Source: Notolepis coatsorum (taxonomy: Eukaryota > Chordata > Actinopteri > Aulopiformes > Paralepididae). Taken from it: a DNA stretch of 64,000 nt. Every line of letters starts with the position of its first letter. Position 1 is the stretch's first letter. The notes under the pieces are model-generated. The model did not search any database. It was not told where the DNA came from and saw nothing but the letters and a program-made list of their open reading frames with translations. The stretch lies in contig OZ020601.1 of NCBI GenBank assembly GCA_963971535.1, positions 17,920,767 through 17,984,766 of the forward strand. The letters are read 5' to 3'. The translations under genes and the position numbers were made by a program. Positions 42,001 through 55,600 of the stretch are shown piece by piece.

Positions 42001-44117
42001 GTCATGACTCATCATCTGCTGGTGACCGGAGGGGGGGGGGGGTCATTTATAATGCAATGACCGGCGTTAAATGATTCATGTCGTATGGGTGATATATAGA
42101 TCATAGCAGTTTGTATGGATAATAATCAAAAACGCTGAAACTCACCGCAGCTTCCTCGTAGCGATGGGGGATGATACTGGAGCAAAAAGATCGCTATTAT
42201 GGGATGTTGATCTATGCGCTCCATTTCAAGGTTGTATAATACAATATACGTCCAAATAATGTTGTTTATCGAGTTATGGCAACGGATCGATTATCCAGTG
42301 TGTCCAGATGGAGTCCTGCGAGCGTATAGCGAGTGGCGGACGGAATAGGGGTGACACCAAGCACTTCCGGCCCCACTTCCGGTTTGGCAACTCGCCGATC
42401 GGCCACCAGGTGGCGGTATTGAAGCGCTGGAGAGTTGAGTGGAGATCTACAGCACCAGTCATGACTCCGTGGGTGAAATGTGAATACCATGATGAAAATT
42501 TGAAATATTGATCTCGATGACAACGTAATCCGTCATTGGCAGATTAAGCATGGCGAGGAATGACATCTTAATCCGTCAATGGCGGAGAATGGGTTAATAG
42601 CGTTAGCGTTTTAACACATCCTGCGCCAATCACGTTGTACGACGTGTTTCAAGTTCATGCAAATTCTGCCAGATCACGGCGTACAACGTTATTGAGATCA
42701 TATTTCATATTTTTGCCATGGTATTCATATTTCCCTTACGCAGCCTTTTTAATAAATATAAATCAAAATATTATATAAATATAATCAAATTGACGGAAAT
42801 CCGTCTCAAGACGGAACGCTTTAATGCCCGTCTGTGTAGTGACAATTCACTGTTCTGATATTTCAGCAAACACCCCTGTTGTTGTTAATGAGAATAACAG
42901 AGGTTCTCATTCTAGAAATTGGCTGTACGTTTGACTACAGTCTAGAAGAAGCCTTTACAACCTAAATGTTGAAGTATCAACTGTTAGAGCATACCATATC
43001 ACAACTGGGCTACAACTGTAAACTTTTAGTCTTCATATTTGGAATCCTGGGTCATGTTCATAAGTTGGGTGTTAGAGGCCTTCAGATGGCTGGTCTTCCG
43101 AAGGGAAGAGCCAAACAGTTAGCAAGATATTGCTCAGTGTCAGCTATTATTGGCAGCCGCGCAATTTGGAGAAGACGCTGCTATCTGTACCCATGAGCTG
43201 TGTGTTGATTGTCAGGTTCATCATCCATGTGTGTGTGTGTAACTTTGGTTGCCATTGCCAATTTGGGCACGAATGTATCAGAATAACCCACAACTGATAA
43301 TATTTGTGTCCTTTAAACATCGTCTTTATGTGGACATAAATAAAGATTCTAAATGTGCGTGTGTGTGTGTCACTTAGTTCTCCAAGTACAGGATTAGTTT
43401 AACCTAGAAATGCTACTCATACAAACTCTTGTGGGTGAATAATTAATTAAATCCTAATATATGTCATTTCAATCTATAAAAAATACAAATCTATAGTAAT
43501 TATTCATACACGACGCCTCCTTACCCACCTTTTAAACAGCCCTCACTGTATTCATTGAGGCACCAGAGAATGAACAGAAGTGCAACATATTGAGCTGGTA
43601 TGCACAAACAAAAGTTTGACGCCCCGGCTCTTTGAAGAAACTCGTCACTTGAAGGAGCCATTTCCGCTCTGAACTTACGAGTCTCCAAAGAAGAACTTGT
43701 TTGAGCCCAGGCGCTGTGAGAGAAGGGTCATACACTCCAGAGCATCCCGGTACAACTGCAGAACAGAGGAGGACAGAGAGACAGAGAGAAGGAATTAAAG
43801 AATGTGTGTGCGAGAGAGAGAAAGAATATATATGTGTGTGTGCGAGAGAGAGAGAAAGAATATATGTGTGTGTGCGTGAGAGAGAGAGAAAGAATATGTG
43901 TGTGTGTGCGTGAGAGAGAGAAAGAATATGTGTGTGTGCGTGAGAGAGAGAAAGAATATATGTGTGTGTGTGTGAGAGAGAGAGAAAGTATATGTGTGTG
44001 TGCGAGAGAGAGAGAAAGAATATGTGTGTGTGCGCATGCGTGCGAGAAAGAATATATGTGTGTGCGAGAGAGAAAGAATATATGTGTGTGTGTGTGTGCA
44101 AGAGAGAGAGAGAAAGA

Positions 44118-44152
<35 letters not shown>

Positions 44153-44182
44153 AGAGAAAGAATATATGTGTGTGTGTGTGCA

Positions 44183-44240
<58 letters not shown>

Positions 44241-47200
44241 AAACAAACAGGACAGTGTGTACAAACAAACAGAGCATCCTGGTACAACTGCACAGATTTT
44301 ATTACATTTTTTAAATAAACTGTTAGTCAACCATGAGATATTCTAGCCGTTCTGTTCCAACGAGCTGCCAGCTACTGAGGTGTCGCCCCCCCCCCCCCCC
44401 CCCACGTGCGCGCGCCAGACGTACAGTCCATTCATGTCTTAATCATCGCAAGATGGACAACAAATGTACTGTGACCGATGGTTGAGTTACGCCTCGGTTC
44501 CCATGGCAACCGCACAGAAACCATTACATCATGCATGCTAGCCGATGACTGACCCCCCCCCCCCCCCCCATAGGTGCAAGCGAGCAGCGAGCAGGTGCGA
44601 ATGTTCACACCTCCTCACAGACCTGACGTAGCTCTACACCTCCACACAGACCTGACGTAGCTCTACACCTCCTCACAGACCTGACGTAGCTCTACACCTC
44701 CTCACAGACCTGACGTAGCTCTACACCTCCTCACAGACCTGACGTAGCTCTACACCTCCTCACAGACCTGACGTAGCTCTACACCTCCTCACGGACCTGA
44801 CGTAGCTCTACACCTCCTCACATACCTGACGTAGCTCTACATCTTCACACGGACCTGACGTAGCTCTACACCTCCTCACAGACCTGACGTAGCTCTACAC
44901 CTCCTCACAGACCTGACGTAGCTCTACATCTTCACACAGACCTGACGTAGCTCTACACCTCCTCACAGACCTGACGTAGCTCTACACCTCCTCACAGACC
45001 TGATGTAGCTCTACACCTCCACACAGACCTGACGTAGCTCTACACCTCCTCACAGACCTGATGTAGCTCTACACCTCCACACAGACCTGACGTAGCTCTA
45101 CACCTCCTCACAGACCTGACGTAGCTCTACATCTTCACACAGACCTGACGTAGCTCTACACCTCCTCACAGACCTGACGTAGCTCTACACCTCCTCACAG
45201 ACCTGACGTAGCTCTACACCTCCTCACGGACCTGACGTAGCTCTACACCTCCTCACATACCTGACGTAGCTCTACACCTCCACACAGACCTGACGTAGCT
45301 CTACACCTCCTCACAGACCTGACGTAGCTCTACACCTCCTCACGGACCTGACGTAGCTCTACACCTCCTCACAGACCTGACGTAGCTCTACACCTCCACA
45401 CAGACCTGATGTAGCTCTACACCTCCTCACAGACCTGACGTAGCTCTACACTTCCACACAGACCTGACGTAGCTCTACACCTCCTCACAGACCTGATGTA
45501 GCTCTACACCTCCTCACAGACCTGATGTAGCTCTACACCTCCACACAGACCTGACGTAGCTCTACATCTTCACACGGACCTGACGTAGCTCTACACCTCC
45601 TCACAGACCTGACGTAGCTCTACACCTCCTCACAGACCTGACGTAGCTCTACACCTCCTCACAGACCTGACGTAGCTCTACACCTCCTCACAGACCTGAC
45701 GTAGCTCTACACCTCCTCACATACCTGACGTAGCTCTACATCTTCACACGGACCTGACGTAGCTCTACACCTCCACACAGACCTGACGTAGCTCTACACC
45801 TCCTCACAGACCTGATGTAGCTCTACACCTCCTCACAGACCTGATGTAGCTCTACACCTCCTCACAGACCTGACGTAGCTCTACACCTCCTCACAGACCT
45901 GACGTAGCTCTACACCTCCTCACAGACCTGATGTAGCTCTACACCTCCACACAGACCTGACGTAGCTCTACACCTCCTACACCTCCTCAGACCTGATGTA
46001 GCTCTACACCTCCTCACAGACCTGACGTAGCTCTACACCTCCACACAGACCTGACGCAGCTCTACACCTCCTACACCTCCACACAGACCTGACGCAGCTC
46101 TACACCTCCACACAGACCTGACGTAGCTCTACACCTCCTCACAGACCTGACGTAGCTCTACACCTCCTCACAGACCTGACGTAGCTCTACACCTCCCGTG
46201 AGTGTATCATGAATATACTCACGGCTTAGAACGCTCTCGACCAATCACAATGCGTGGTCAAGGACCTACCTGTTGTATAAGTAAGGGATAATGTATAGCT
46301 ACGAGGTCATTGTCGCAAAATAATTGACCGACACTGCGTTCTGGAACACAGAGGCGCCGCGCCGAGGTGTTCTAAACGCAGTGAAGGTCAATTATTTTGC
46401 GACAATGATCGAGTATAGCTATACATTATCCCGCTTATTACAGGGCTAACTTACTAACAATATACGTAATTCATTTTACACCATCGACAAGACGAGATCA
46501 AATGCAGACGCGGTTGTTCTGTTGCTCCTCTGGCGTTGGCAGGTGTGTGGGCTTGATTGCACCTGATGCAGTGCAGCTGTGCATATGGTAAAGCTTAGCC
46601 CCTTTCTTGACTGCGATCAAAATGCTTGATTGTGATTGGTCAATAGCGCTCCGTTGCCCCTAACAGCGGCCATTATTGCGCGTTGCCCCTAGCAGCTGTG
46701 AATTATCGAGAAATAATTTACCGCTGCTAGGGGCAACGGAGCACTATTGACCAATGACAATCAAGCATTTTGTTGAATTTTAAAACGCCATGTAATAACA
46801 ATAAATAACAAAATGTTCTAAATCAATAACAATGTTGAAATTGAGATGTTTGGACACCATCAGCAATGTATTCCACTGACCTGCCACTCTTTGTTACAAA
46901 TTGTCTTGGACCGCTAGCTACATTTTACAGTTTGGTAAAGTTACAGAAGTGGCCTAATAAACCACAATTTAGTGAACATATTAATAAACAAATCACCACA
47001 ACTCTGCTCATCACACCAGAGAGAACAGGAGGAGAGAGGGAACTGAAGGTAGTTTAGGTGAAGTTCCCTGCTGCTCGTCACACCAGAGAGACCAGGAGGA
47101 GAGAGGGAACTGAAGGTGGTTTAGGTGAAGTTCACTGCTGCCGTCATATGTAGCCATGTAGTCCATACGTATGGTGTTCTCTGAAGGTCGCTAGGCGGTG

Positions 47201-50200
47201 CCAAGGAAACAAACCATGGTACTTGTAAGCCTGATTAAATAACCAAATAAAACATTTAGTTGTGTTCTATACGGATTTAATATATGCCAGATGCATATTT
47301 AACCCAGGTACATTCATGGAAAAACAAATAAAAAAGTTAGGTGTAATAAGGAGAAGCTGACGATAGGGGGTGCTGTCGTATCCCCCCGCAACCCCACTTC
47401 CAACATGCCTGGATAACACTGACTGATGTCTCTGGAGGAAGGCTGCCCAGTCTCAGTAGATCAGTGAGTAACAGGAAGGCTGCCCACTTTACCACCTCCT
47501 CCTCCAGCCTCTACCTCCTCCTCCTCCAGCCTCTAGACTTTACCTCCTCCAGCCTCTACCTCTTCCTCCTCCTCCAGCCTCTACCTCCTCCTCCAGCCTC
47601 TAGACTTTACCTCCTCCAGCCTCTACCTCTTCCTCCAGCATCTACCTCCTCCTCCAGCCTCTACCTCCTCCTCCAGCCTCTACCTCCTCCTCCAGCCTCT
47701 AGCTACTCCTCCAGCCTCTACCTCCTCCTCCAGCCTCTAGCCTCGATCTCCTCCTCCAGCCTATACCTCCTCCTCCAGCCTCTACCTCCTCCTCCAGCCT
47801 CTAGCTACTCCTCCAGCCTCTACCTCCTCCTCTAGCCTCGATCTCCTCCTCCAGCCTCTACCTCCTCCTCCAGCCTCTAGCCTCAATCTCCTCCTCCAGC
47901 CTCTACCTCCTCCTCCAGCCTCTACCTCCAGCCTCTACCTCCTCCTCCAGCCTCTAGAGTGACTTTACCTCATCCTCTACCTCCTCCTCCAGCCTCTAGA
48001 CTTTACCTCCTCCAGCCTCTACCTCCAGCCTCTTCCTCCTCCTCCAGCCTCTAGCTACTCCTCCAGCTACTCCTCCAGCCTCTAGCTACTCCTCCAGCTT
48101 CAATCTCCTCCTCCAGCCTCTACCTCCAGATCCAGCCTCTACCTCCTCCTCTAGCCTCTACCTCCTCCTCCAGCCTCTAGAGTGACTTTACCTCATCATC
48201 TAGCCTCTACATCCTCCTACAGCCTCTACTTTACCTCCTCCTCCAGCTCCTCTCCAGCCTCTAGACCTTCGTTGCCTCTCATCAGACGCAGCTTGTCCAG
48301 CTGTTGTCGCTGCATGCGTCCAGGCAGGTAGAAGTTGAGGGGGAAGGGGATGTGTTCTGCGTACCAGCAGCGAGTCGCCTCCATGTAGTTTTTTGGATCG
48401 ATCCACAACGCATAGATCTAGGTCATGAAGATAAAAGCATTTCTTCCAATAAGCTGCGGTTTCTTTTCTTTTTAGCAAAATCGAGTTTTTTGTAAATACG
48501 TTCAATTCATATTTATTTGTCTGTTGACAGAAAGCCACCAGACAGAAAGCCATGCTTTATGAATTCATGTATCCATTTTCCTTTCTAACATTTCTAACAG
48601 TCTAATCAAAGTACTTCCTAGCACTTCCAAGCTACAAATCTGATGATTGATGTTCCCAAGAACTGTAATGAGCATCGAACCTCTTCCATGAAACAAGAAC
48701 TGTAATGAGCATCGAACCTCTTCCATGAAACATGCAACTGCTTTGCTTTCACGTACAACGTCTGTGAGGGGAATTTAATGACTATGAATATGAAGACGCA
48801 GGATGTAACTTTCCAGGAGAGCGAATGTTTGAGCAAACGCTAGCTAGTCTATTATGTTTAATTAAATCATAAACACAGTTTTATTGTCCGTCCCTCTGGG
48901 AGAGAGCTACGAATGCCAAGCTGCATTTCTTTTGTGTACGATCTAAACAGTATCTCTCTCTCCCCCCTCCCTCTCTCTCCCCTTCTAACTCTCCCGTCTA
49001 TCCCTCCCCCACCCTATCCCCCTCCCTCTCTCTCCCCCCTCTATCCCTCCCCCACCCTCTCTTTCTCCCTCTCGCCCTCTCCTCACCAGGGCAGGCATCA
49101 GCTTCTCCTCTATGAGAGAGACGAAGGCCAGGGTGTCCGCACCTTCCTTTGCAGACAAGTCATAATCGGCGTTGTATTTCTGAAAGACAGAACGTAATCA
49201 ACTCATTGCCCAACCGTGAATCATCACACGTCACACACTGCAGCACCAGAGCGGTAAACCTCTGGCAGGTTGTAGAACCTTTGAGAAAGGCCCATCTGGA
49301 CCAGCGCAGAGAGAAGCCTTGGCCTGATCACACCATTAACCCTTTCACTACCACACTACAGAAGGTTAACCCTTAGTGTGGTAGTGAAAGGGTTAACCTT
49401 CTGTAGTGTGGTTGGGAAAGGGTTAACGCTTTGTTGTGTGGCAGTGAAAGGATTAACCTTATGTATTGTCACAGTGAAAGGTTAACCATTTGGTAGTGTG
49501 GTAGTGAAAGGGTTAATGTTTTCCAAGTTCTCCAGAAACCCCCAAAATATTAGCAGCCAGTAAGGGGGGGGGCTCTATAGCTCTAGGTGCTCTGGTTCAG
49601 CTTCCCCAATAAGGGAGGGGGGGGCTCTATAGCTCTAGGTGCTCTGGTGTCAGTTTGAACCCAGTAAAATGTACTGGGTTCATTTATAGAAACCAAGTAC
49701 TGTATGAAATACGGTAGTAAACAGTGCAATTACAGGTGGTCAAAAAAAGTTAAATAAAGTAAAATAGTGCAATCACAATACTGGTATAATAATAATAATA
49801 ATAATAACTTCGTTTTATACAATTCTGAGGCAGGCTTACTCTCTTGGTAAACATTAACACCATACCATTATATGGTATTTACTGCACAGCCAGGCCAGCA
49901 TATAACAACAATAACAAAATATACCGGCTTGTATTAGGAGGCCGGCTTATAATTGCTTAGCTCAACAGCGCACCCGGTCATTAATAGAGACCCGGTTTTT
50001 AATTGAATACCGGTTACTATTAGAGGAATTACGGTATATAAAATAAAATAAAAACGTCTTACTGTTTTTTACTATTATTTACATTACTACTATGCTACTA
50101 TACTTATACTACTACCTATCGTGCTAATATAACTGCTATAACTGATGATTGTCTCTACAGAAGATTACACTCCTCTCTGTACTAGTATATTGTACCATGT

Positions 50201-52568
50201 CTGTATCGTGTTATATTATATATAACATGTCTTGTTTCTATAGATGTATTTATTTGTTTTGTTTTTGCTGGGTTCCATTTGACAAACAATGAGGGGGCTT
50301 TTCTTAACTCATGAGCGCCGGCTATTAGCCTTATCCTTGTAGCTAACGCGCCAGGTTTCCATAGCATATTTTCACTGTGCATCACTATGTTTGGAGAGCT
50401 ATATCTATATTCTATATTATAGCTATGGAGACAATACTATGGTCATTTGACAGTGACTTTCTTCCGTCGAACATGCAAAAAAGATACTTTTTTTCATGTA
50501 TACGTTCGCGCGTTATCCCGTGGTGAATATTGTATAGTTTAGGAGTGATCCGGGATAATTCCTAAAAAGCTGAGTTATAGGGCGCTACGTGAATACTACT
50601 ATAAGCGTTGGCGTTTCTTGCCTGGACACGCTACTATTTCCAAATCAAATGTATATAATAGGTCAGGGAGGGGCAACTGGCGGCCCGCGGGCCGCATGCG
50701 GCCCTCACTGACACTCCATGCGGCCCCAGGCAAATATTAAAAAAATATATATATTTTTTTTTCTCGACTAAGAGGTTGGCAGTCGACTATGGCTCCTTTC
50801 GATCGATTAGTCAACTATTCGACTAATAGGGGTCAGCCCTAGTGTGGACATATTCAACACTGTTGAAAGTGCCGTGAAGCAATATGTGGGGTTTGATAAA
50901 CTGTCCGCTGTTGTTACCGATGGAGCACCCGCAATGAAAGGAAAACACAGGATTCGTCTGGCTTCTAAGGCAGAGTGGCGTTGAGTGTCCAATGCTGCAC
51001 TGCATTATACATCAGGTACATTCGCTAACATAATTTCCATCTATTGTGGGTCACTAATAATCAGGGGTGCAGTGGTCATGCCACGCGGTATCACGCCGTC
51101 CCAGCACTTTTCTGAGCAGAAGTACGCGCATGGACGTACAAAAATGAAACGTTATTTCATCTGATGCAGATCGCATGCACAAACATTGAAGTTGACATTC
51201 CTTCTATTGTGCGCCAACAGGAGAGACCACAAGTGTCTCATTAAAGACAGAACCATTATTGACCCACTGTGGGGGGAGGGTGAATGTCATGCCAGTTTGA
51301 TAAAGGGTCAATGGGAGGCACTCAGGAATGTTTTGTTTAGTAGCAGGATAAAAGTTTATACATTTAACAAAATAATTTTTTCATTTCAACCTTTATTTAA
51401 AATCGTAAGCATCTGAGGTTTCCCTCATTTACAGAAACGACGATTGTACAGTACATAATAAAAACAATATTCACAGAAATTTAAACACCAGAGTAAGATT
51501 TTTTAAACGTTTCAAAATAATTAAAAAATATCAATTAAAACAGTTACAGGTAGTCACACAATGGTCTGAAATCATACGTTTAAACATTCCAAGGGAAGGG
51601 AGAACCTCCAATTTCAGCGTGAGTTGAAGGACATTCCATGAGTTAGAGGCATCAAAGGAAAAGGCTATCTTCCCTATAGCTCAGAACTAATTTGAGGAAC
51701 CCTAAGAACCATCCAGTCATTCGATCGAGTTGAATAGGCTAGACGCAAGTTGGGCGTGGCTAGACACAAGTTGGTTGCCTTTAATATTTAGGCGTCCCGG
51801 ACACTTTTCAATGTGATCGAGTGAACCTCTAGGCTTCCCTGTACTAACATTCTCCGCCCGGTGGGATTTAAATGTAACACACGGTCTGGAACAGGGTTTA
51901 CTGCACTCTTGATACTGCCACCTAGACGGATCTGGCCGGTACTGCACCCTTGGGGTCCCAGTATGCCTTTATCGGCAGCATACAGGTCCCTGACATAAGA
52001 TATTAAAATTGAACGATCCAAAAATGTATATATAAGTTTTTTTTTTTTTTTTTTTTTAATGTCCTCCTTCTTATTCCGATTTTTCTCCCATCCCAATGTT
52101 AGTCGTTATGCCAATTCCCAATCCCCCTTCCTGGTCGTTGCGCACTCTACCCCCTACCGTCGGTCTGGGAGGGCGGAGACTATCACATCTTCCTCCGACA
52201 CACATGTGTAGCCAGCCCACCGCTTCTTTTCACCTGGCAGCGCGGACTCTCACTGGGAGAGTGTAACGTGTGGAAGGTCACACTACCTCTCCCAGATCCT
52301 TCCCTTCCTGTGCAGGCGCCCCAACCGAACTGTATGAGTCGCTGTTTACAACGACCAGGACCCACCAACGCCGGCTTCCCACCCGCTAACACTGCCAATT
52401 GTGTTAGTATGGACGGTCGGCCAAGCCGGATTCGATCCCACTGGCTCTGTGGTGGTAGACAGACGCTTAGTCCGCTGCGCTACCCGGCCGCCCTATATAT
52501 ACGTTTTTTGGCCCTGAACGGTTGGCGAGCAAACGCATATATATACGTGGTTGGCCGGGAAAATGTTA

Positions 52569-52609
<41 letters not shown>

Positions 52610-55600
52610 ACTTTATTTGTATAGCACCTTTCATACAAGAATTGCAGCTCAAAGTGCTTCACAACAGCAAAAAGACTAAATGAGCACAAAGTGGAGACAC
52701 ATAAAATCAGTTTTTCACATTAGGATCTAACATCCCAATAGGCCACCTTGTTTATGGTTTGATTATATTGCAGTTTTAAAATAGAAAATAATAAAAATAG
52801 TCAAATGATGCAATATTGCAGTAATACAATAGTTCTGAATGACTGTTTAACAGTTTAAAACCGTCTTTACCTTCCCTGTTTGATATTTACAGTTTAAACC
52901 CGACAGTCTTCCTTCCTGTTTGATGCCCACTTTGACCCTTCGAATCTCCCTCGCAGGGCGCAGTACTAGGCATGGGTCCCCCACACAGTTTTAAAACCTG
53001 ACAGTCTTTCTTCCTGCTTGATACCCACACAGTTCAATACCTGACAGTTTAGAACCTGTAATAAAAAGTTATAAAAGAGTAAAATATAATGGACAGAGTA
53101 AAATAGTGCAATCTACAATACAATCAGCAGTGGAGTGTATTAAAAGGCTAAGGTGAAGAGGTACGTTTTTAGCTTATTTGTTTAATAATAATTAGGGCTG
53201 TCAGTTTATCGCGTTAATTAGATTAATTAATTACACAGCAAATTATCACGTTATGAAAATTAACTCAAATTTAATTACAAAAAAAAAAAAAAAAAAAATT
53301 GTATCTCATTCATTCCATAATAATGTAGAATACACATTTACAGACGTTTTTTTTTTAATATGGTCCATTTGCATGTTCTTGGTATCTGATTCTAGCGACA
53401 TCTATAAATCTCAGGGAATGTATTCCCAGTGTCAGAAATACTGTGGGCTAGATCCACAAAGAATGGATTGCACGGTGCAAGTTGCACCCTTACTTTAATT
53501 CACTATGAATTGAAAATGGGGGACCCTGATGTAAACAAGACGAAAGTCTTTCTCTGGTCTGCATCCCCTTAACAATTGTGTGTATTGAGCCGTACTGTAT
53601 TGTACCCATTCTGCAATCTGTTAATAACATTTTCATTCAATCAATCAATCAATCTGTGCTGTGATTGATTGAACGAAAATTTTATTTTGAGTAAATTGTA
53701 ATGAACCAAATGAGAATATCAATCAATTTCTTTTTATCTTTGACTGTGAATAACACCATGCTCAAATTGACCAGACCTGAAAAATCTAAGCAAATTAATA
53801 GATGGAAGATGATTAAACAGAAGGTTTTGTAGATACAGTACTGAATTCTGCCATCCGGACACATGCAATTTGAAATATGATTATAGAATATAAGGCATAA
53901 AATGGTTATGAGATTAAAATGCGATTAATTAGATTAATTAATTACAAATCCTGTAATTAATTAGATTAATTTTTGTAATCGCCTGACAGCACTAATAATA
54001 ATATGTTTTTGTAAATGTCTTCAATTATGCTTGGTGCTATATTTAGTATTATATTTAGTAGTCATTCATCATGTTTTTATTTATTGTATGTACTTTATTT
54101 GAATGCATTGGGAAATTCCACCACAAAGAAACATTTAACTAATTTACCAGATTGAGGTATGATTAATTCTCTCTATGTGGCCAAAGTGATCTCTGTTCAG
54201 AAACATTGGATGCAAAAGGTGCTAATTTGGTAGAACCAGGTGTCATGAGGACACAAACTCTACCCTCACTCAGTTTTGAAGAATTACAACAATAGTTTCC
54301 GGATACCTCGATCGTCTCTCGATCAGCTTCCCACTCGCTCTCTCACCAGGTAACTTAGTAACCAGAAGTAAAAGCTCAGCCCCTGCCCTTCCTGTGTGTG
54401 TGTGTTTATAGGAGTGCAACCTTTGACTGATGTTGTCTGCCGCCTACCCTGTAAACCATAAATACAAGAGAGACCAAGAGTAGAATCCCCCTTTAATGTC
54501 TCATGATGTTGAATTGTCCATTTTGCGAGAACACTAGGAAGAGTAACTGCAGGCTAGCCAACAGGTGATGAGGATAGGAAGAGTAACTGCAGGCTAGCCA
54601 ACAGGTGATGAGGATAGGAAGAGTAACTGCAGGCTAGCCAACAGGTGATGAGGATAGGAAGAGTAACTGCAGGCTAGCCAACAGGTGATGAGGATAGGAA
54701 GAGTAACTGCAGGCTAGCCAACAGGTGATGAGGATAGGAAGAGTAACTGCAGGCTAGCCAACAGGTGATGAGGATAGGAAGAGTAACTGCAGGCTATCCT
54801 CATTACCTGGGGAACAGTAACAGTAATAAAACAGTAATAAGAGTAATACAAATGATTGAATGAATGATTGATGCAACGATATAATACAAAATTTTACTTT
54901 CACTTCAACCATTCAGTTTCATTTCCCCGAACCAAAACTCGGCGTAATCCAACTGGTTTTCTCAACTTGGTGGACTACTGTTGCATGTTTTCTTATCATT
55001 CAGTAGAAGAGTAATTACCCTCGACACTAATGGTCTGTCTCATCTCTTTGAATGATGTCACCAGGCTTCCTCTCCCGCTGGGACATTTATCAGTCTGCAT
55101 TGCGTTGTGGTTTTCTGCCATGTCTCCACACTCAGTTGTTCCCCCGACCTACCTACCACAGTCAGTATCCTGGCTAATGGGTTCCATCTGGGCATTAGCC
55201 GATGTGAGCGTTTAATTGAGCTGTGGCCGGTTGGAAAGGGGAGAGAGACCAAACTTGGCTGGAAGACACCGGTCTCACAGTGAATCTTAGCAACACAAAC
55301 GTTATTTGAAGATACATTGTGTTACTGCAGGATTATTTTAGCAGTAATTTGCTTATTGTAGTCAGTTTGGTCTTTGTGTGTGTGTGTGTGTGTGTTAAGA
55401 TAATTTATCAAACTAACGTTATTCCTACCTGCGCTGTCAATAAGATAATTTATCAAACTAACGTTATTACTACCTGCGCTACGCACACACACAGTGTTTA
55501 AGAGGCAGGCACATTGTGGGTCACCTGTTTTCTGAGGTGGGTGATGATGTCACTGGGTCTGGAGAGGCTCCCACTCTGGCTGGTCTTCAAGGCCGGCAGG

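Noticed and set aside
44610-46195. CRISPR-like array of direct repeats
   Set aside because: Units are contiguous with no unique spacers, in a vertebrate intron. The same applies to all other arrays in the window.
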